A stretch of 64,000 nt of DNA from positions 2,876,001 through 2,940,000 of the forward strand of contig NZ_CP028083.1 in assembly GCF_005491425.1 (NCBI RefSeq), given 5' to 3'. The position numbers were made by a program, and so were the translations under genes. Shown one piece after another: positions 18,837 through 27,226 of the stretch. This DNA is from Lysinibacillus sp. SGAir0095 (GTDB taxonomy: Bacteria; Bacillota; Bacilli; Bacillales_A; Planococcaceae). The notes under the pieces were generated by a model that worked only from the letters and a program-made list of their open reading frames with translations, did not search any database and was not told the DNA's origin. Each line of letters begins with the position of its first letter. Position 1 is the stretch's first letter.

Positions 18837-19469
18837 ATGGAACATATTAAAAGCTTTTATTCCCTAAGAATGGAAACAAGGCACGGGCTTGTAACAATCG
18901 AAGGACCCATTCCTTCAGAACAGCTGGAGAAATACACTTTTCATGAAGATTTAGTATCATTTAGACCAGCTGTGCAGCAGCAAAAGGCATTAGTTGAAAT
19001 TGCTAAACTAGAAGAAGGACGAATACTTATTATTCGAAATGGAGAGACCGTTGTAGGCTATGTCACTTTTTTATATCCCGACCCATTAGAGAGATGGTCT
19101 GAGGATCAGATAGAAAATATGATAGAGCTTGGCGCGATTGAAGTAATCCCCTCCTATCGTGGTGGAGGTGTAGCCAAAAATTTATTACAAGTGTCTTTCA
19201 TGGATGATGCAATGGAAGATTATTTAGTGATAACAACAGAATACTATTGGCACTGGGATTTAAAAGGGACAGGTCTAAATGTATGGGATTATCGTAGGAT
19301 GATGGAACGGCTGATGAAGAGTGTCGATTTCGAATATTTCGCCACAGATGATCCAGAAATCACATCTCATCCTGCCAACTGCTTAATGGCGAGAGTAGGT
19401 AAGCGTGTGAATAATGATACAATGGAACGCTTTGACCAACTACGCTTTAAAAATCGTTTTATGTACTAA
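18837..19469 (+). CDS. acuA: Protein lysine acetyltransferase AcuA (GNAT)
   Basis: AcuA acetylates the catalytic Lys of AcsA using acetyl-CoA, turning it off. The 210-residue protein has an N-terminal region and a GNAT core with the acetyl-CoA pyrophosphate loop in VIPSYRGGGVAKNLL (about residues 98-112). The ATG at 18837 follows AGGTGGAG at 8 nt; a GTG at 18822 lies within that site. First gene of acuA-acuB-acuC, divergent from its target acsA, which is the same arrangement as in B. subtilis and supports the assignment strongly. Confidence 0.94.
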   Translation: MEHIKSFYSLRMETRHGLVTIEGPIPSEQLEKYTFHEDLVSFRPAVQQQKALVEIAKLEEGRILIIRNGETVVGYVTFLYPDPLERWSEDQIENMIELGAIEVIPSYRGGGVAKNLLQVSFMDDAMEDYLVITTEYYWHWDLKGTGLNVWDYRRMMERLMKSVDFEYFATDDPEITSHPANCLMARVGKRVNNDTMERFDQLRFKNRFMY

Positions 19470-19493
19470 CTGTAATTGAAAGGCGGAAACAAC

Positions 19494-20147
19494 ATGATGA
19501 TTATTGAAGAAATTATGAATAGAGATATCCATTCTTTAGCTCCTTCTCATACCGTTAAAGATGCGATTGAAATGATGAGGGAGAAAAAAATTCGACATTT
19601 ACCGATTATCGATGACTGTGAAAAATTAGTAGGCATCATAACAGCACATGATCTAAAAAACGTTTTACCATCTACTATAAAAAGTGAGTTAAATTTAACA
19701 ACCTATGAGACGCCTCTTGAAGAGATTATGGTAAAAAATCCACTAATAGGGCATCCACTAGATTTTATTGAAGAGGTTGCCCTTACACTCTATGATTCTA
19801 AAATTAGTTGTCTTCCAATTGTGTCAGGTGGCAAATTAGTTGGTATGGTAACAACAACCGATTTGCTTTATACATATATCGAGCTAACTGGGGCAAACAA
19901 ACCCTCCTCCAAAATCGATATTCAAGTAATCGATAAGCCTGGTATTCTTTCTGATATTACAGAGATTTTTAAGAAGCATCATGCCAATGTGTTAAGTGTG
20001 TTAGTATATCCTAGCAAAAATCATAAAGAAAGCAAGATTATTAGTGTTCGAGTACAGATTATTAATCCATTATCCATCATTGAAGATTTGCGTAAAGAAG
20101 GCTTTGATGTGTTATGGCCAAATTTACCTGGAGTTGATCGTTCATGA
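19494..20147 (+). CDS. acuB: AcuB, CBS-pair and ACT domain protein
   Basis: AcuB is a conserved member of the acu operon whose biochemical role is unsettled. The 217-residue protein has two CBS domains (about 1-60 with SLAPSHTVKDAIEMMREKKI, and 78-132), which usually bind adenine nucleotides, followed by an ACT-like domain (about 143-210, IDIQVIDKPGILSDITEIF), a typical small-ligand sensor. The ATG at 19494 follows AAAGGCGG; an in-frame TTG at 19476 has no site. It overlaps acuC by 4 bp, so the two are translationally coupled. A nucleotide- or acetyl-CoA-linked regulatory role for the AcuA/AcuC cycle is inference. Confidence 0.93.
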   Translation: MMIIEEIMNRDIHSLAPSHTVKDAIEMMREKKIRHLPIIDDCEKLVGIITAHDLKNVLPSTIKSELNLTTYETPLEEIMVKNPLIGHPLDFIEEVALTLYDSKISCLPIVSGGKLVGMVTTTDLLYTYIELTGANKPSSKIDIQVIDKPGILSDITEIFKKHHANVLSVLVYPSKNHKESKIISVRVQIINPLSIIEDLRKEGFDVLWPNLPGVDRS

Positions 20148-21301
20148 AAGATGCCGTCTTTATTTATTCGCCAGAACAGCTTGGATATAAGTTTTCAGAT
20201 TCGCACCCATTTAATCATAAGCGTTTACTTTTAACAATGGATTTACTTAAAGATATAAATGCCCTTTCGGATGCAGATATTGTACCTGCACGAGTTGCAA
20301 CAGATGAAGAAATCGCTCTTGGTCATGATAAAAAGTATATCGAAATTGTGAAAAAGGCGGGCCATGGTTTATTAACTTCAGAAGCATGCGAAAACTATGG
20401 AATTGGAACAGAGGATACACCGATATTCAGCAATATGCATGAAGCAAGTGCTTTGTTAGTTGGAAGTACATTGCAAGCAGTAGACTATGTAATGCAAGGT
20501 AAAAGTCGACATGCATTAAATTTAGGTGGTGGCCTACACCATGGCTTTTTTGGCCGGGCTTCAGGTTTTTGTATTTACAATGACAGTACTGTCGCTATCC
20601 GTTATATGCAGGAGAAATACAATGCGCGAGTATTATATATAGATACAGATGCACATCATGGAGATGGGGTTCAATGGGCTTTTTATGATGATCCGAATGT
20701 TTGTACACTATCCATTCATGAGACAGGTCGCTACCTATTTCCTGGTACAGGTAATGTTACCGAACGCGGCAATGGTCAAGGCTATGGAACATCATTTAAT
20801 TTTCCCATAGATGCATTTACAGAGGATGAAAGTTTTCTAGAAATTTATGAACAAGCCGTAAGAGAAATATTTGACTATTTTAAACCTGATGTTGTTATTA
20901 CACAAAATGGTGCTGACGCTCATTATTTTGACCCTCTTACCCATCTATATGGAACGATGAAAATCTATCAAGAGATACCTAGATTAGCACATAAGTTAGC
21001 ACATGAATACTGTGATGGAAAATGGATTGCTGTAGGTGGCGGTGGGTATGATATATGGCGTGTTGTTCCAAGAGCCTGGTCCTATATCTGGACCGAGATG
21101 AACAACTTGGCTTTACCAACTGGCGGACTCCCAAAAACCTGGTTGGAAAAATGGCAGCCTGAATCTCCAGTACCACTGATTCCAACATGGGAGGATCCAA
21201 CTCCTTTATATGAACCGATTCCACGTAAGCTAGAAATTGAAGAAAAAAATGCACAGATGCTGATGAAAGCACTTCATATGATTCGAGCAGGAAGAAGATA
21301 A
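20144..21301 (+). CDS. acuC: Histone deacetylase-like protein AcuC
   Basis: AcuC is a class I HDAC-fold, zinc-dependent deacetylase that restores AcsA activity by removing acetyl-Lys. The 385-residue protein shows the zinc and catalytic motifs: GGGLHHGFFGRASGFCIYND (128-147) with the His pair, DTDAHHGDGVQ (about 168-178) with the metal-binding Asp and His, and the later QNGADAHYFDPL and GGGGYD segments. It starts inside the acuB stop codon (ATGA overlap). The operon ends in a large terminator structure shared with ccpA. Confidence 0.95.
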   Translation: MKDAVFIYSPEQLGYKFSDSHPFNHKRLLLTMDLLKDINALSDADIVPARVATDEEIALGHDKKYIEIVKKAGHGLLTSEACENYGIGTEDTPIFSNMHEASALLVGSTLQAVDYVMQGKSRHALNLGGGLHHGFFGRASGFCIYNDSTVAIRYMQEKYNARVLYIDTDAHHGDGVQWAFYDDPNVCTLSIHETGRYLFPGTGNVTERGNGQGYGTSFNFPIDAFTEDESFLEIYEQAVREIFDYFKPDVVITQNGADAHYFDPLTHLYGTMKIYQEIPRLAHKLAHEYCDGKWIAVGGGGYDIWRVVPRAWSYIWTEMNNLALPTGGLPKTWLEKWQPESPVPLIPTWEDPTPLYEPIPRKLEIEEKNAQMLMKALHMIRAGRR

Positions 21302-21303
21302 AT

Positions 21304-21419
21304 AAAAGGCAGCTTCGTCAGAAAAACACAAATCGACCAAATGATCGTATTGATATTTTTCATATGCGGATATCAAAAAAATCATTCTACCGATCCGCAT
21401 TGAAAACGAGCTGCCTTTT
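21304..21419. terminator. Large bidirectional terminator between acuC and ccpA
   Basis: AAAAGGCAGCT (21304-21314) and AGCTGCCTTTT (21409-21419) form a perfect 11-bp stem with A and T runs on both sides, placed so that it can end both acuC and ccpA. The loop is unusually long, about 94 nt, because it contains a structured repeat (21321-21401). Confidence 0.75.
21321..21401 (+). repeat. Structured intergenic repeat, copy 1
   Basis: This 81-nt sequence shares 21 of its first 22 bases and the block ATGCGGATATC with a second copy at 43897-43981. Both copies can form the same two hairpins: a small one (here AATCG at 21331-21335 with CG-T-ATT at 21346-21351) and a larger one (ATGCGGAT 21364-21371 with ATCCGCAT 21393-21400). 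Here it sits inside the loop of the acuC-ccpA terminator. I do not recognise the family. Confidence 0.7.
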
Positions 21420-21420
21420 A

Positions 21421-22419
21421 CTATTTTACAGAATCTCTTTTTTCAATTCTGTGAGGAATAATAACCGATTGATCCTCTATATTTTCTTTGTACATTAATT
21501 TTGTAAGTAAACGCATCGCTACAGCACCAATATCGTATAACGGTAATACAACACTTGTTAGTTGCGGACGCACCATACGTGCAAGCTTCGAATCCTCAAA
21601 GCTAATTACTTCAATTTCATCAGGAACGTTTTTACCATTATCCTGTGCACCATGAATTAGTCCTATTGCTAATTCATCACTCCCTGCAAAAAATGCAGTC
21701 GGTGGTTGCTCAAGGTTACTTAATGTATCCCAAGCTTCAAGGCCACTATCATACGTACCATCATCCGAAATAATTAACTGTTCATCCAGTTCAAGGTTTG
21801 CATCTGTTAGAGCCTTTTTAAAAGCCTCAAGTTTAAATTTAGAGTTAATCGTATATGCAAGTGGTCCTGAAACAAATGCAATTCGTTTATGACCATTAGC
21901 TATTAGCATCTGAACTGCTTCATAAGACGCCTGGAAATAATCAATATTCACCGAAGGGAAATTGTTGGTTTCGTCCACTGACCCAGCAAGCACAATTGGT
22001 ACAGGTGAATGTTCCATTGATTGATGAAGCTTTGGCGTTACTGCATCACTCATCATTACGATACCATCTACTTGCTTTCCTAACATTGTATCTAATAGAT
22101 TTAACTCTTTGTCTTCGTTTTGGTCTGAGTTCGCTAAAATAATATTATAGCGATACATCGTTGCTATATCTTCTATTCCACGTGCGGCTTCCGCATAAAT
22201 ATTATTTGAAATATCTGGAATAATAACCCCTACTGTTGTTGTTTTCTTACTTGCTAGACCACGTGCTACTGCATTTGGTCGATATTCTAAGCGTTCAATT
22301 ACTTCCAACACTTTTTTTCTTGTAGCAGGTTTTACATTTTGGTTTCCGTTAACTACACGTGACACCGTCGCCATTGAAACATTTGCTTCACGTGCAACAT
22401 CATAAATCGTTACAGTCAA
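21421..22419 (-). CDS. ccpA: Catabolite control protein A
   Basis: CcpA is the global LacI-family regulator of carbon catabolite control in Bacillota; with HPr-Ser46-P it binds cre sites. The 332-residue protein opens with the helix-turn-helix [20 protein letters not shown] (residues 4-23), the hinge helix [25 protein letters not shown], and a periplasmic-binding-protein-like effector domain. The start is a TTG at 22419: AAGGAGG lies 7 nt upstream and no ATG precedes the HTH, so this rare start seems genuine. Convergent with acuC; the DAHP synthase gene lies upstream on the same strand, as in B. subtilis. Confidence 0.97.
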   Translation of the reverse strand: MTVTIYDVAREANVSMATVSRVVNGNQNVKPATRKKVLEVIERLEYRPNAVARGLASKKTTTVGVIIPDISNNIYAEAARGIEDIATMYRYNIILANSDQNEDKELNLLDTMLGKQVDGIVMMSDAVTPKLHQSMEHSPVPIVLAGSVDETNNFPSVNIDYFQASYEAVQMLIANGHKRIAFVSGPLAYTINSKFKLEAFKKALTDANLELDEQLIISDDGTYDSGLEAWDTLSNLEQPPTAFFAGSDELAIGLIHGAQDNGKNVPDEIEVISFEDSKLARMVRPQLTSVVLPLYDIGAVAMRLLTKLMYKENIEDQSVIIPHRIEKRDSVK

Positions 22420-22558
22420 AGGATACGCCTCCTTTTAAGTCAAATTATTATTATAATCATACGACAATTTCCATTTCATTTTCAATATAAACCATATAAA
22501 CTTCATAAAGATTAAACATTTTCCTTTTTTTAACTCTATTTATAATAAAAAAACTAGA

Positions 22559-22583
22559 CATATCGTAAATCAATTACGATATG
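22559..22583 (-). terminator. Secondary hairpin in the aroA-ccpA gap
   Basis: CATATCGTAA (22559-22568) and TTACGATATG (22574-22583) form a 10-bp perfect stem. On the minus strand a run of seven T follows after five bases. It lies past the main aroA terminator and could act as a backup. Confidence 0.5.
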
Positions 22584-22620
22584 CCTTCGTTGAAATTAGA
22601 TGATAAGAATGTCCTCTTCC

Positions 22621-22658
22621 AAAAAGAAAATCCAAAAGTATTGTCAAATACTTTTGGA
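22621..22658 (-). terminator. aroA terminator
   Basis: TCCAAAAGTATT (22631-22642) and AATACTTTTGGA (22647-22658) form a 12-bp perfect stem with a 4-nt loop. TTTTCTTTTT follows on the minus strand. Confidence 0.9.
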
Positions 22659-22669
22659 CCTAAACACTT

Positions 22670-23755
22670 TTAAGCTTTTAACTCATATTGTTTCATGAAT
22701 TTTAGCAGCTCATTGTAGTATGCATCGAATTCAGGAATATCCATTTGCTGTTGAGAATCAGATAGCGCCACAGAAGGATCTGGATGTACTTCAGCCATTA
22801 CCCCGTCAGCTCCGATAGCGATTGCAGCTTTTGCACACGGTAATAGTAAATCACGACGGCCAGTTGAATGCGTTACATCAACGAATACAGGTAAATGTGT
22901 TTCTTGTTTCAAAATTGGTACAGCTGAAATGTCTAGAGTGTTACGTGTTGCTTTTTCGTAAGTACGGATACCGCGCTCACATAGCATAATGTTTTCATTC
23001 CCTTGAGACATAATATATTCTGCCGCATGGATGAATTCATCGATTGTCGCTGCTAAACCACGTTTCAATAGAACGGGTTTATTTGTCGAACCTACAGCTT
23101 TTAATAGCTCGAAGTTTTGCATATTACGTGCACCAATTTGGATGACATCAACATAATCTAATGCTTCTTCAATGTGTGCTGGTGTTACGATTTCTGTAAC
23201 AACTCCAAGGCCATACTCTTTAGATATTTGTTTTAAGATTTTAAGGCCCTCTAGCCCTAAACCTTGGAAATCGTATGGAGATGTACGTGGTTTGTAAGCT
23301 CCGCCACGAATCAATTTCAACCCTTTTGCTTGAATTGACGCTGCAACAGCTGCAACCTGTTCGTATGATTCTACTGAACATGGGCCAAATACGAATGTTG
23401 GGCCTCCTGCTCCTACTGTTTCACCATTAATTTCAACAACCGTATCTTCTGATTTTTTCTTACGAGATACAAGAAGTTCTTTCTTCTTATCAGCTTCAAG
23501 TTGTTTAAGAGCTGTTTTGAAGATTTGCTTAAATATAAAGTCAACCGTCATTTGATTTAACGGGCCTTTATTATGCTCTTTTAATAGATTTAACATATGG
23601 CGTTCACGAAGAGGATCATATCGGTTGACACCTTGTTTACCTTTGATTTTACCGATTTCATCCACAATCTCTGCTCGCTCATTAATTAAACGTAAGATTT
23701 CTATGTTTAATTCGTCTATTTGACTACGTAACGCTTCTAAATTTTGCTCACTCAT
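22670..23755 (-). CDS. aroA: Bifunctional chorismate mutase/DAHP synthase
   Basis: This enzyme makes 3-deoxy-D-arabino-heptulosonate 7-phosphate from PEP and erythrose 4-phosphate, the first step of the shikimate pathway. Its N-terminal AroQ-type chorismate mutase domain (about 1-90, [20 protein letters not shown]) serves as a prephenate/chorismate-sensing regulatory part in the B. subtilis homologue. The DAHP synthase barrel (about 110-361) shows [26 protein letters not shown] and DVTHSTGRR. The symbol follows B. subtilis usage, where aroA means DAHP synthase and lies next to ccpA. Start ATG follows GAGGAGAA. Confidence 0.96.
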   Translation of the reverse strand: MSEQNLEALRSQIDELNIEILRLINERAEIVDEIGKIKGKQGVNRYDPLRERHMLNLLKEHNKGPLNQMTVDFIFKQIFKTALKQLEADKKKELLVSRKKKSEDTVVEINGETVGAGGPTFVFGPCSVESYEQVAAVAASIQAKGLKLIRGGAYKPRTSPYDFQGLGLEGLKILKQISKEYGLGVVTEIVTPAHIEEALDYVDVIQIGARNMQNFELLKAVGSTNKPVLLKRGLAATIDEFIHAAEYIMSQGNENIMLCERGIRTYEKATRNTLDISAVPILKQETHLPVFVDVTHSTGRRDLLLPCAKAAIAIGADGVMAEVHPDPSVALSDSQQQMDIPEFDAYYNELLKFMKQYELKA

Positions 23756-23799
23756 TTCTATTCTCCTCTCCTTCTTGTATCTTCTCTTTTCAGAACATC

Positions 23800-23861
23800 A
23801 AAATGTATGGTACATTTTAAGTTAATAATCATATTATAGTCAACAAATTTCAAATTGTCAC
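23800..23861 (-). promoter_or_regulatory. aroA promoter with operator-like inverted repeat
   Basis: On the minus strand -35 GTGACA (23856-23861) and -10 TATAAT (23833-23838) are 17 bp apart, with a start near 23826. Just downstream, AAAATGTA (23800-23807) and TACATTTT (23811-23818) form a perfect inverted repeat around 3 bp, at about +9 to +27. Its size and place fit a repressor operator. No cognate regulator was identified. Confidence 0.6.
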
Positions 23862-23930
23862 GCTTTTTTCTTTAGCGATTCAACTCGCTAAAGTAATTTA
23901 TTTTTATATATAGAAAGGAAGCGGTTCCAC

Positions 23931-26081
23931 TTGAGTTCTAAATTATTTGCCCTAGATATTGGTACGCGCTCGGTTGTCGGGATTATTTTAGAAGAGCAAA
24001 ACGACCATTTTCATGTAATCGACATACTCATAAGAGAACATAAAGAACGAGCTATGGTAGATGGACAAATACATAATGTGTTATATGTTGCAGATTTAAT
24101 AAAAGAAATTAAAAGTGAACTCGAAGAAAAGCATGGTCCCTTACAAAAAGTAAGTGTTGCTGCTGCCGGTCGAGCCCTAAAAACAGAGCAAGCAAGCATT
24201 ACGATCAATATTAAAAATCGTCCTATCTTTACTGAAGAAGATATTAGTCGCATAGAGCTCCAGGCTGTACAGCTAGCACAGGCAAAGCTTCTCTCCACTA
24301 AAGAAGATGAAAAATTGAATCACTATTATTGTGTAGGCTACTCTGTACTATTTTATAGACTAGATGGAGAAGAAATCGGTAGTTTAGTAGACCAACAAGG
24401 TGATGAAGCAACAATTGAAGTCATCGCCACTTTTTTACCTAGAGTGGTTGTTGAATCGTTGCTTGCCGCTTTAAAACGTGCAGATTTAGAAATGGAAGCT
24501 CTTACTTTAGAGCCAATAGCAGCCATTAACGTACTTATCCCACCATCCATGAGACGCTTAAATGTCGCCCTGGTAGATATTGGAGCGGGTACTTCTGACA
24601 TTGCCATTACCGATAAAGGAACGATTGTTGCGTATGGAATGGTGCCAACTGCCGGTGATGAGATAACAGAGGCATTAAGTGACCATTATCTACTCGATTT
24701 CCCAATAGCAGAACTAACAAAACGACAATTATCTATTGAAGAACATGTAGTCATTCAGGATATTCTTGGCTTTGAACAATCATATCCAAAAGAAGAAGTA
24801 GTCCAAGCGATTCAACCATCAATCGAAGCGCTGGCACAGGCAATTGGCAGAGAACTATTAAGATTAAATCAAGTTCCTCCTAAAGCTGTGATGCTCGTTG
24901 GGGGTGGCAGTCTAACCCCAAACTTACCAATTGAATTGAGTAAGGTTTTAAATCTTCCGGTCAATCGTGTAGCAGTGCGAGGAATCGATGCCATTCAGAA
25001 CTTAACGAAGGAAGAGTCCATCCCAGCAACACCAGAGCTAGTAACTCCAATTGGTATTGCCATTGCTGCAAAGAAAGCACCTATTCAGTATATGTCAGTA
25101 ACCGTAAACGAGCAGGTTGTAAGACTATTTGAACTAAAAGAAATGACTGTGGCCGATGCCTTTCTGTCTGCGAATATCCGAGCGAAACAGCTTTATGGAA
25201 AACCAGGTCAAGGTATTGCCATATCTGTAAACAATCAGGATATTCTAATTCCAGGTGGACATGGACATCCTGCCACAATACTTGTAAATGACGAGCCTGC
25301 TTCTACCAAAACAGCTATAAAAAATGGAGACGTAATTATTCTTGTGGAAGGCCGAGACGGTCACGAGGCAAAAGTTACGGTTCGAGAGCTTGTTGATGAT
25401 GCTCTCTTCAAAAAAGTAACGATCCAGGATACATCGTATATCATTGAACCTATTGTTAAAGTAAACAACAAAATTTGTTCCTCTGCCCATGAATTGCAGG
25501 ACCGCGATTCACTAAAAATTGAAATAATCGAAACAATTCAAGATTTACTTAAGCATGTTAATGAAATCGAGCTCTTACAAAAATTGAAATCGTTCTACCT
25601 TACTATTGATGGAAAACCAGTCCTCTTTCCTGACTTTTCCTCCACGTTAATATTGAATGGTAATCCTAGCAAAATTACCTATCCATTTAAGGATGGTGAT
25701 TCAATCAGAATTGAAGATGCTCCCAATCCTACAGTAGAAATGGTCGCTAATAAGCTGAACCTCATTCTCGAGGAAAGGATTGTCGTCTCCTTCCAACACG
25801 AAACAGTGGAACTAAGAAAAGTTTGTAGAGAAGTGCTGGTTAATGGAAAAATCGTACCAACAACATATACGGTTGTGAATGGCAACTCCCTTTCCATTGT
25901 AGAGAAAGATACTAACAATTGGACTTACATGGATATTTTCCGTTTTTCTACATGGCAATTACCAGTAGACTTCAAAGGACAATTTAAAATCTTGCGAAAT
26001 GGCCAGCCGTCATCATTTGATGAAGAGATTTTTGGCGGCGATCAGCTTGAGATAATTTTAACTGAACAAACTGTACAGTAG
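23931..26081 (+). CDS. FtsA/PilM-like actin-fold ATPase with long C-terminal extension
   Basis: The first 380 residues of this 716-residue protein look like FtsA: phosphate-1 motif LFALDIGTRSVVGIIL (5-20), a 1C/SHS2-like insert (about 85-200), phosphate-2 motif LVDIGAGTSDIAIT (214-227) and adenosine motif MLVGGGSLTPNLP (321-333). Instead of FtsA's short amphipathic tail there is a 335-residue extension with five recurring blocks (451-471, 510-532, 573-595, 635-658, 687-710), each roughly VNG-x(10-14)-GD-x-(I/L)-x-I, suggesting small beta-rich modules. Start is TTG at 23931 after GAAAGGAAGCGG; no ATG is near. Monocistronic. Not the division-cluster ftsA by context; function unknown. Confidence 0.85.
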   Translation: MSSKLFALDIGTRSVVGIILEEQNDHFHVIDILIREHKERAMVDGQIHNVLYVADLIKEIKSELEEKHGPLQKVSVAAAGRALKTEQASITINIKNRPIFTEEDISRIELQAVQLAQAKLLSTKEDEKLNHYYCVGYSVLFYRLDGEEIGSLVDQQGDEATIEVIATFLPRVVVESLLAALKRADLEMEALTLEPIAAINVLIPPSMRRLNVALVDIGAGTSDIAITDKGTIVAYGMVPTAGDEITEALSDHYLLDFPIAELTKRQLSIEEHVVIQDILGFEQSYPKEEVVQAIQPSIEALAQAIGRELLRLNQVPPKAVMLVGGGSLTPNLPIELSKVLNLPVNRVAVRGIDAIQNLTKEESIPATPELVTPIGIAIAAKKAPIQYMSVTVNEQVVRLFELKEMTVADAFLSANIRAKQLYGKPGQGIAISVNNQDILIPGGHGHPATILVNDEPASTKTAIKNGDVIILVEGRDGHEAKVTVRELVDDALFKKVTIQDTSYIIEPIVKVNNKICSSAHELQDRDSLKIEIIETIQDLLKHVNEIELLQKLKSFYLTIDGKPVLFPDFSSTLILNGNPSKITYPFKDGDSIRIEDAPNPTVEMVANKLNLILEERIVVSFQHETVELRKVCREVLVNGKIVPTTYTVVNGNSLSIVEKDTNNWTYMDIFRFSTWQLPVDFKGQFKILRNGQPSSFDEEIFGGDQLEIILTEQTVQ

Positions 26082-26112
26082 TAAGAGCTTGTTTCACCTC
26101 ATACACAAATTT

Positions 26113-26157
26113 AAAACCAGATGGAGGAAAACGGTTTGTTTTCTCCATCTGGTTTTT
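26113..26157. terminator. Bidirectional terminator between the FtsA-like gene and ytxH
   Basis: AAAACCAGATGGAG (26113-26126) and CTCCATCTGGTTTTT (26143-26157) form a 14-bp stem with A and T runs on both sides. It serves both converging genes. Confidence 0.92.
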
Positions 26158-26163
26158 AGTTTG

Positions 26164-26622
26164 TTAGATTGATGAAGGTCTTGATACCTCAGACATGTCT
26201 ACACCTTCATAAGTTTCGTTTTCCAATGGTTCTTCCCCTTCGTATGAGACAGTACCGTCATCAAATACTGTTGGAACCTTCGCTGCTTTATATTTTACTT
26301 TATCAACTAGTTGAGTTGATTGTTCTTTTAATTGATTGGAAATTTGAACTGTTTTTTCTTTTGCTGTAGATGATAATGTAACACTCTTATCTTTAATCAT
26401 TTCAGCTTGACTAGCTACATCACTGCGTAAATCTCTACCTGTTTTTGGTGCAAGTAACAAACCTGCTGCTGCTCCAACAATTCCACCCACTAATGCTCCA
26501 ATAACAAAATCTTTCATGTTCACCGACTCCTCCTCGTAAATAGCATCTGTTCCTGTATAAACTTGAGGTAAATTTGGTAATTCATTTTTTACTTCGTTAT
26601 AGTTCGGTTTTTCCCCTGCCAT
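26164..26622 (-). CDS. ytxH: YtxH domain-containing protein
   Basis: This 152-residue protein belongs to the YtxH family, linked to general stress in Bacillales but without known biochemistry. It has a hydrophilic N terminus, one Gly/Ala-rich membrane segment with the family signature IGALVGGIVGAAAGLLLAPKTGRDLR (about 41-66), and a long charged, helix-forming tail. The ATG at 26622 is preferred because AAGGGG precedes it at a usable distance; the ATG at 26631 abuts that site. It lies 20 bp after ytxG. The ytxJ gene that follows in B. subtilis is absent here. Confidence 0.85.
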   Translation of the reverse strand: MAGEKPNYNEVKNELPNLPQVYTGTDAIYEEESVNMKDFVIGALVGGIVGAAAGLLLAPKTGRDLRSDVASQAEMIKDKSVTLSSTAKEKTVQISNQLKEQSTQLVDKVKYKAAKVPTVFDDGTVSYEGEEPLENETYEGVDMSEVSRPSSI

Positions 26623-26642
26623 TCTCTCCATCCCCTTTTTTG

Positions 26643-27128
26643 TTATTTTCTGCGCTTGAATTTAGAAGATTTTTTAACTATTTCTTCAGTCGCTTCTTCT
26701 ACATCGTTTTGATCAATTGTTTTGCGCTGCTTCCATTTGTCTGCGAATTCCATAGCCACATTACCCCACTGCACAACTTGGGCTATCTTTTCTTCATTTT
26801 TACTTACTTCGGTTGAAATGGACGAAGTTATTTGGTTGATCGATGTATTTAAGCCATTTACCGAAACTCCAATATTTTTTACTGCATCTACCACACTATT
26901 TAACTTTACTGATTTGTCTGCAATGTCTGCAGCAAGTGTATTTGTTTTCTCTAAAAGAGAGGTTGTCTCACGTGTTATTCCTTCCATTTGCCCTTCGATA
27001 CCTGCAATTGTTCCAGCAATACTATTTAAAGTATTTTTCAAGCCGAATAGGGTCATACCAACACTAATACATAATACTAAAAAGCCTATTCCTGCAAGTA
27101 ATGCAGCGATGTATAAAATGATTTCCAT
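26643..27128 (-). CDS. ytxG: DUF948 protein YtxG
   Basis: YtxG is a small membrane-anchored protein of the DUF948 family. The 161 residues begin with a membrane segment (about 3-28, YIAALLAGIGFLVLCISVGM) followed by a long Ser/Thr/Asn-rich coiled-coil-like region resembling chemoreceptor-type helices, then a basic C terminus (KKSSKFKRRK). The ATG follows AGGAGGTTATTT. It precedes ytxH and follows murC on the same strand, the order known in B. subtilis, where ytxGHJ is stress-inducible. No sigma-B promoter was confidently seen in the 90-bp gap to murC. Confidence 0.88.
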   Translation of the reverse strand: MEIILYIAALLAGIGFLVLCISVGMTLFGLKNTLNSIAGTIAGIEGQMEGITRETTSLLEKTNTLAADIADKSVKLNSVVDAVKNIGVSVNGLNTSINQITSSISTEVSKNEEKIAQVVQWGNVAMEFADKWKQRKTIDQNDVEEATEEIVKKSSKFKRRK

Positions 27129-27194
27129 AAATAACCTCCTACGTCTACTACTTCCTATTATTCGACAAAATTTAGAGCGAATCCTTCCGTTTAG

Positions 27195-27226
27195 AAAAAA
27201 CAGCCTAAACTTAGGCGTTTAAGCTG
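27195..27226 (-). terminator. murC terminator
   Basis: On the minus strand CAGCTTAAAC and GTTTAGGCTG (arms 27217-27226 and 27201-27210) pair with one G-T wobble and are followed by six T. The murC stop codon lies inside the stem. Confidence 0.8.
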
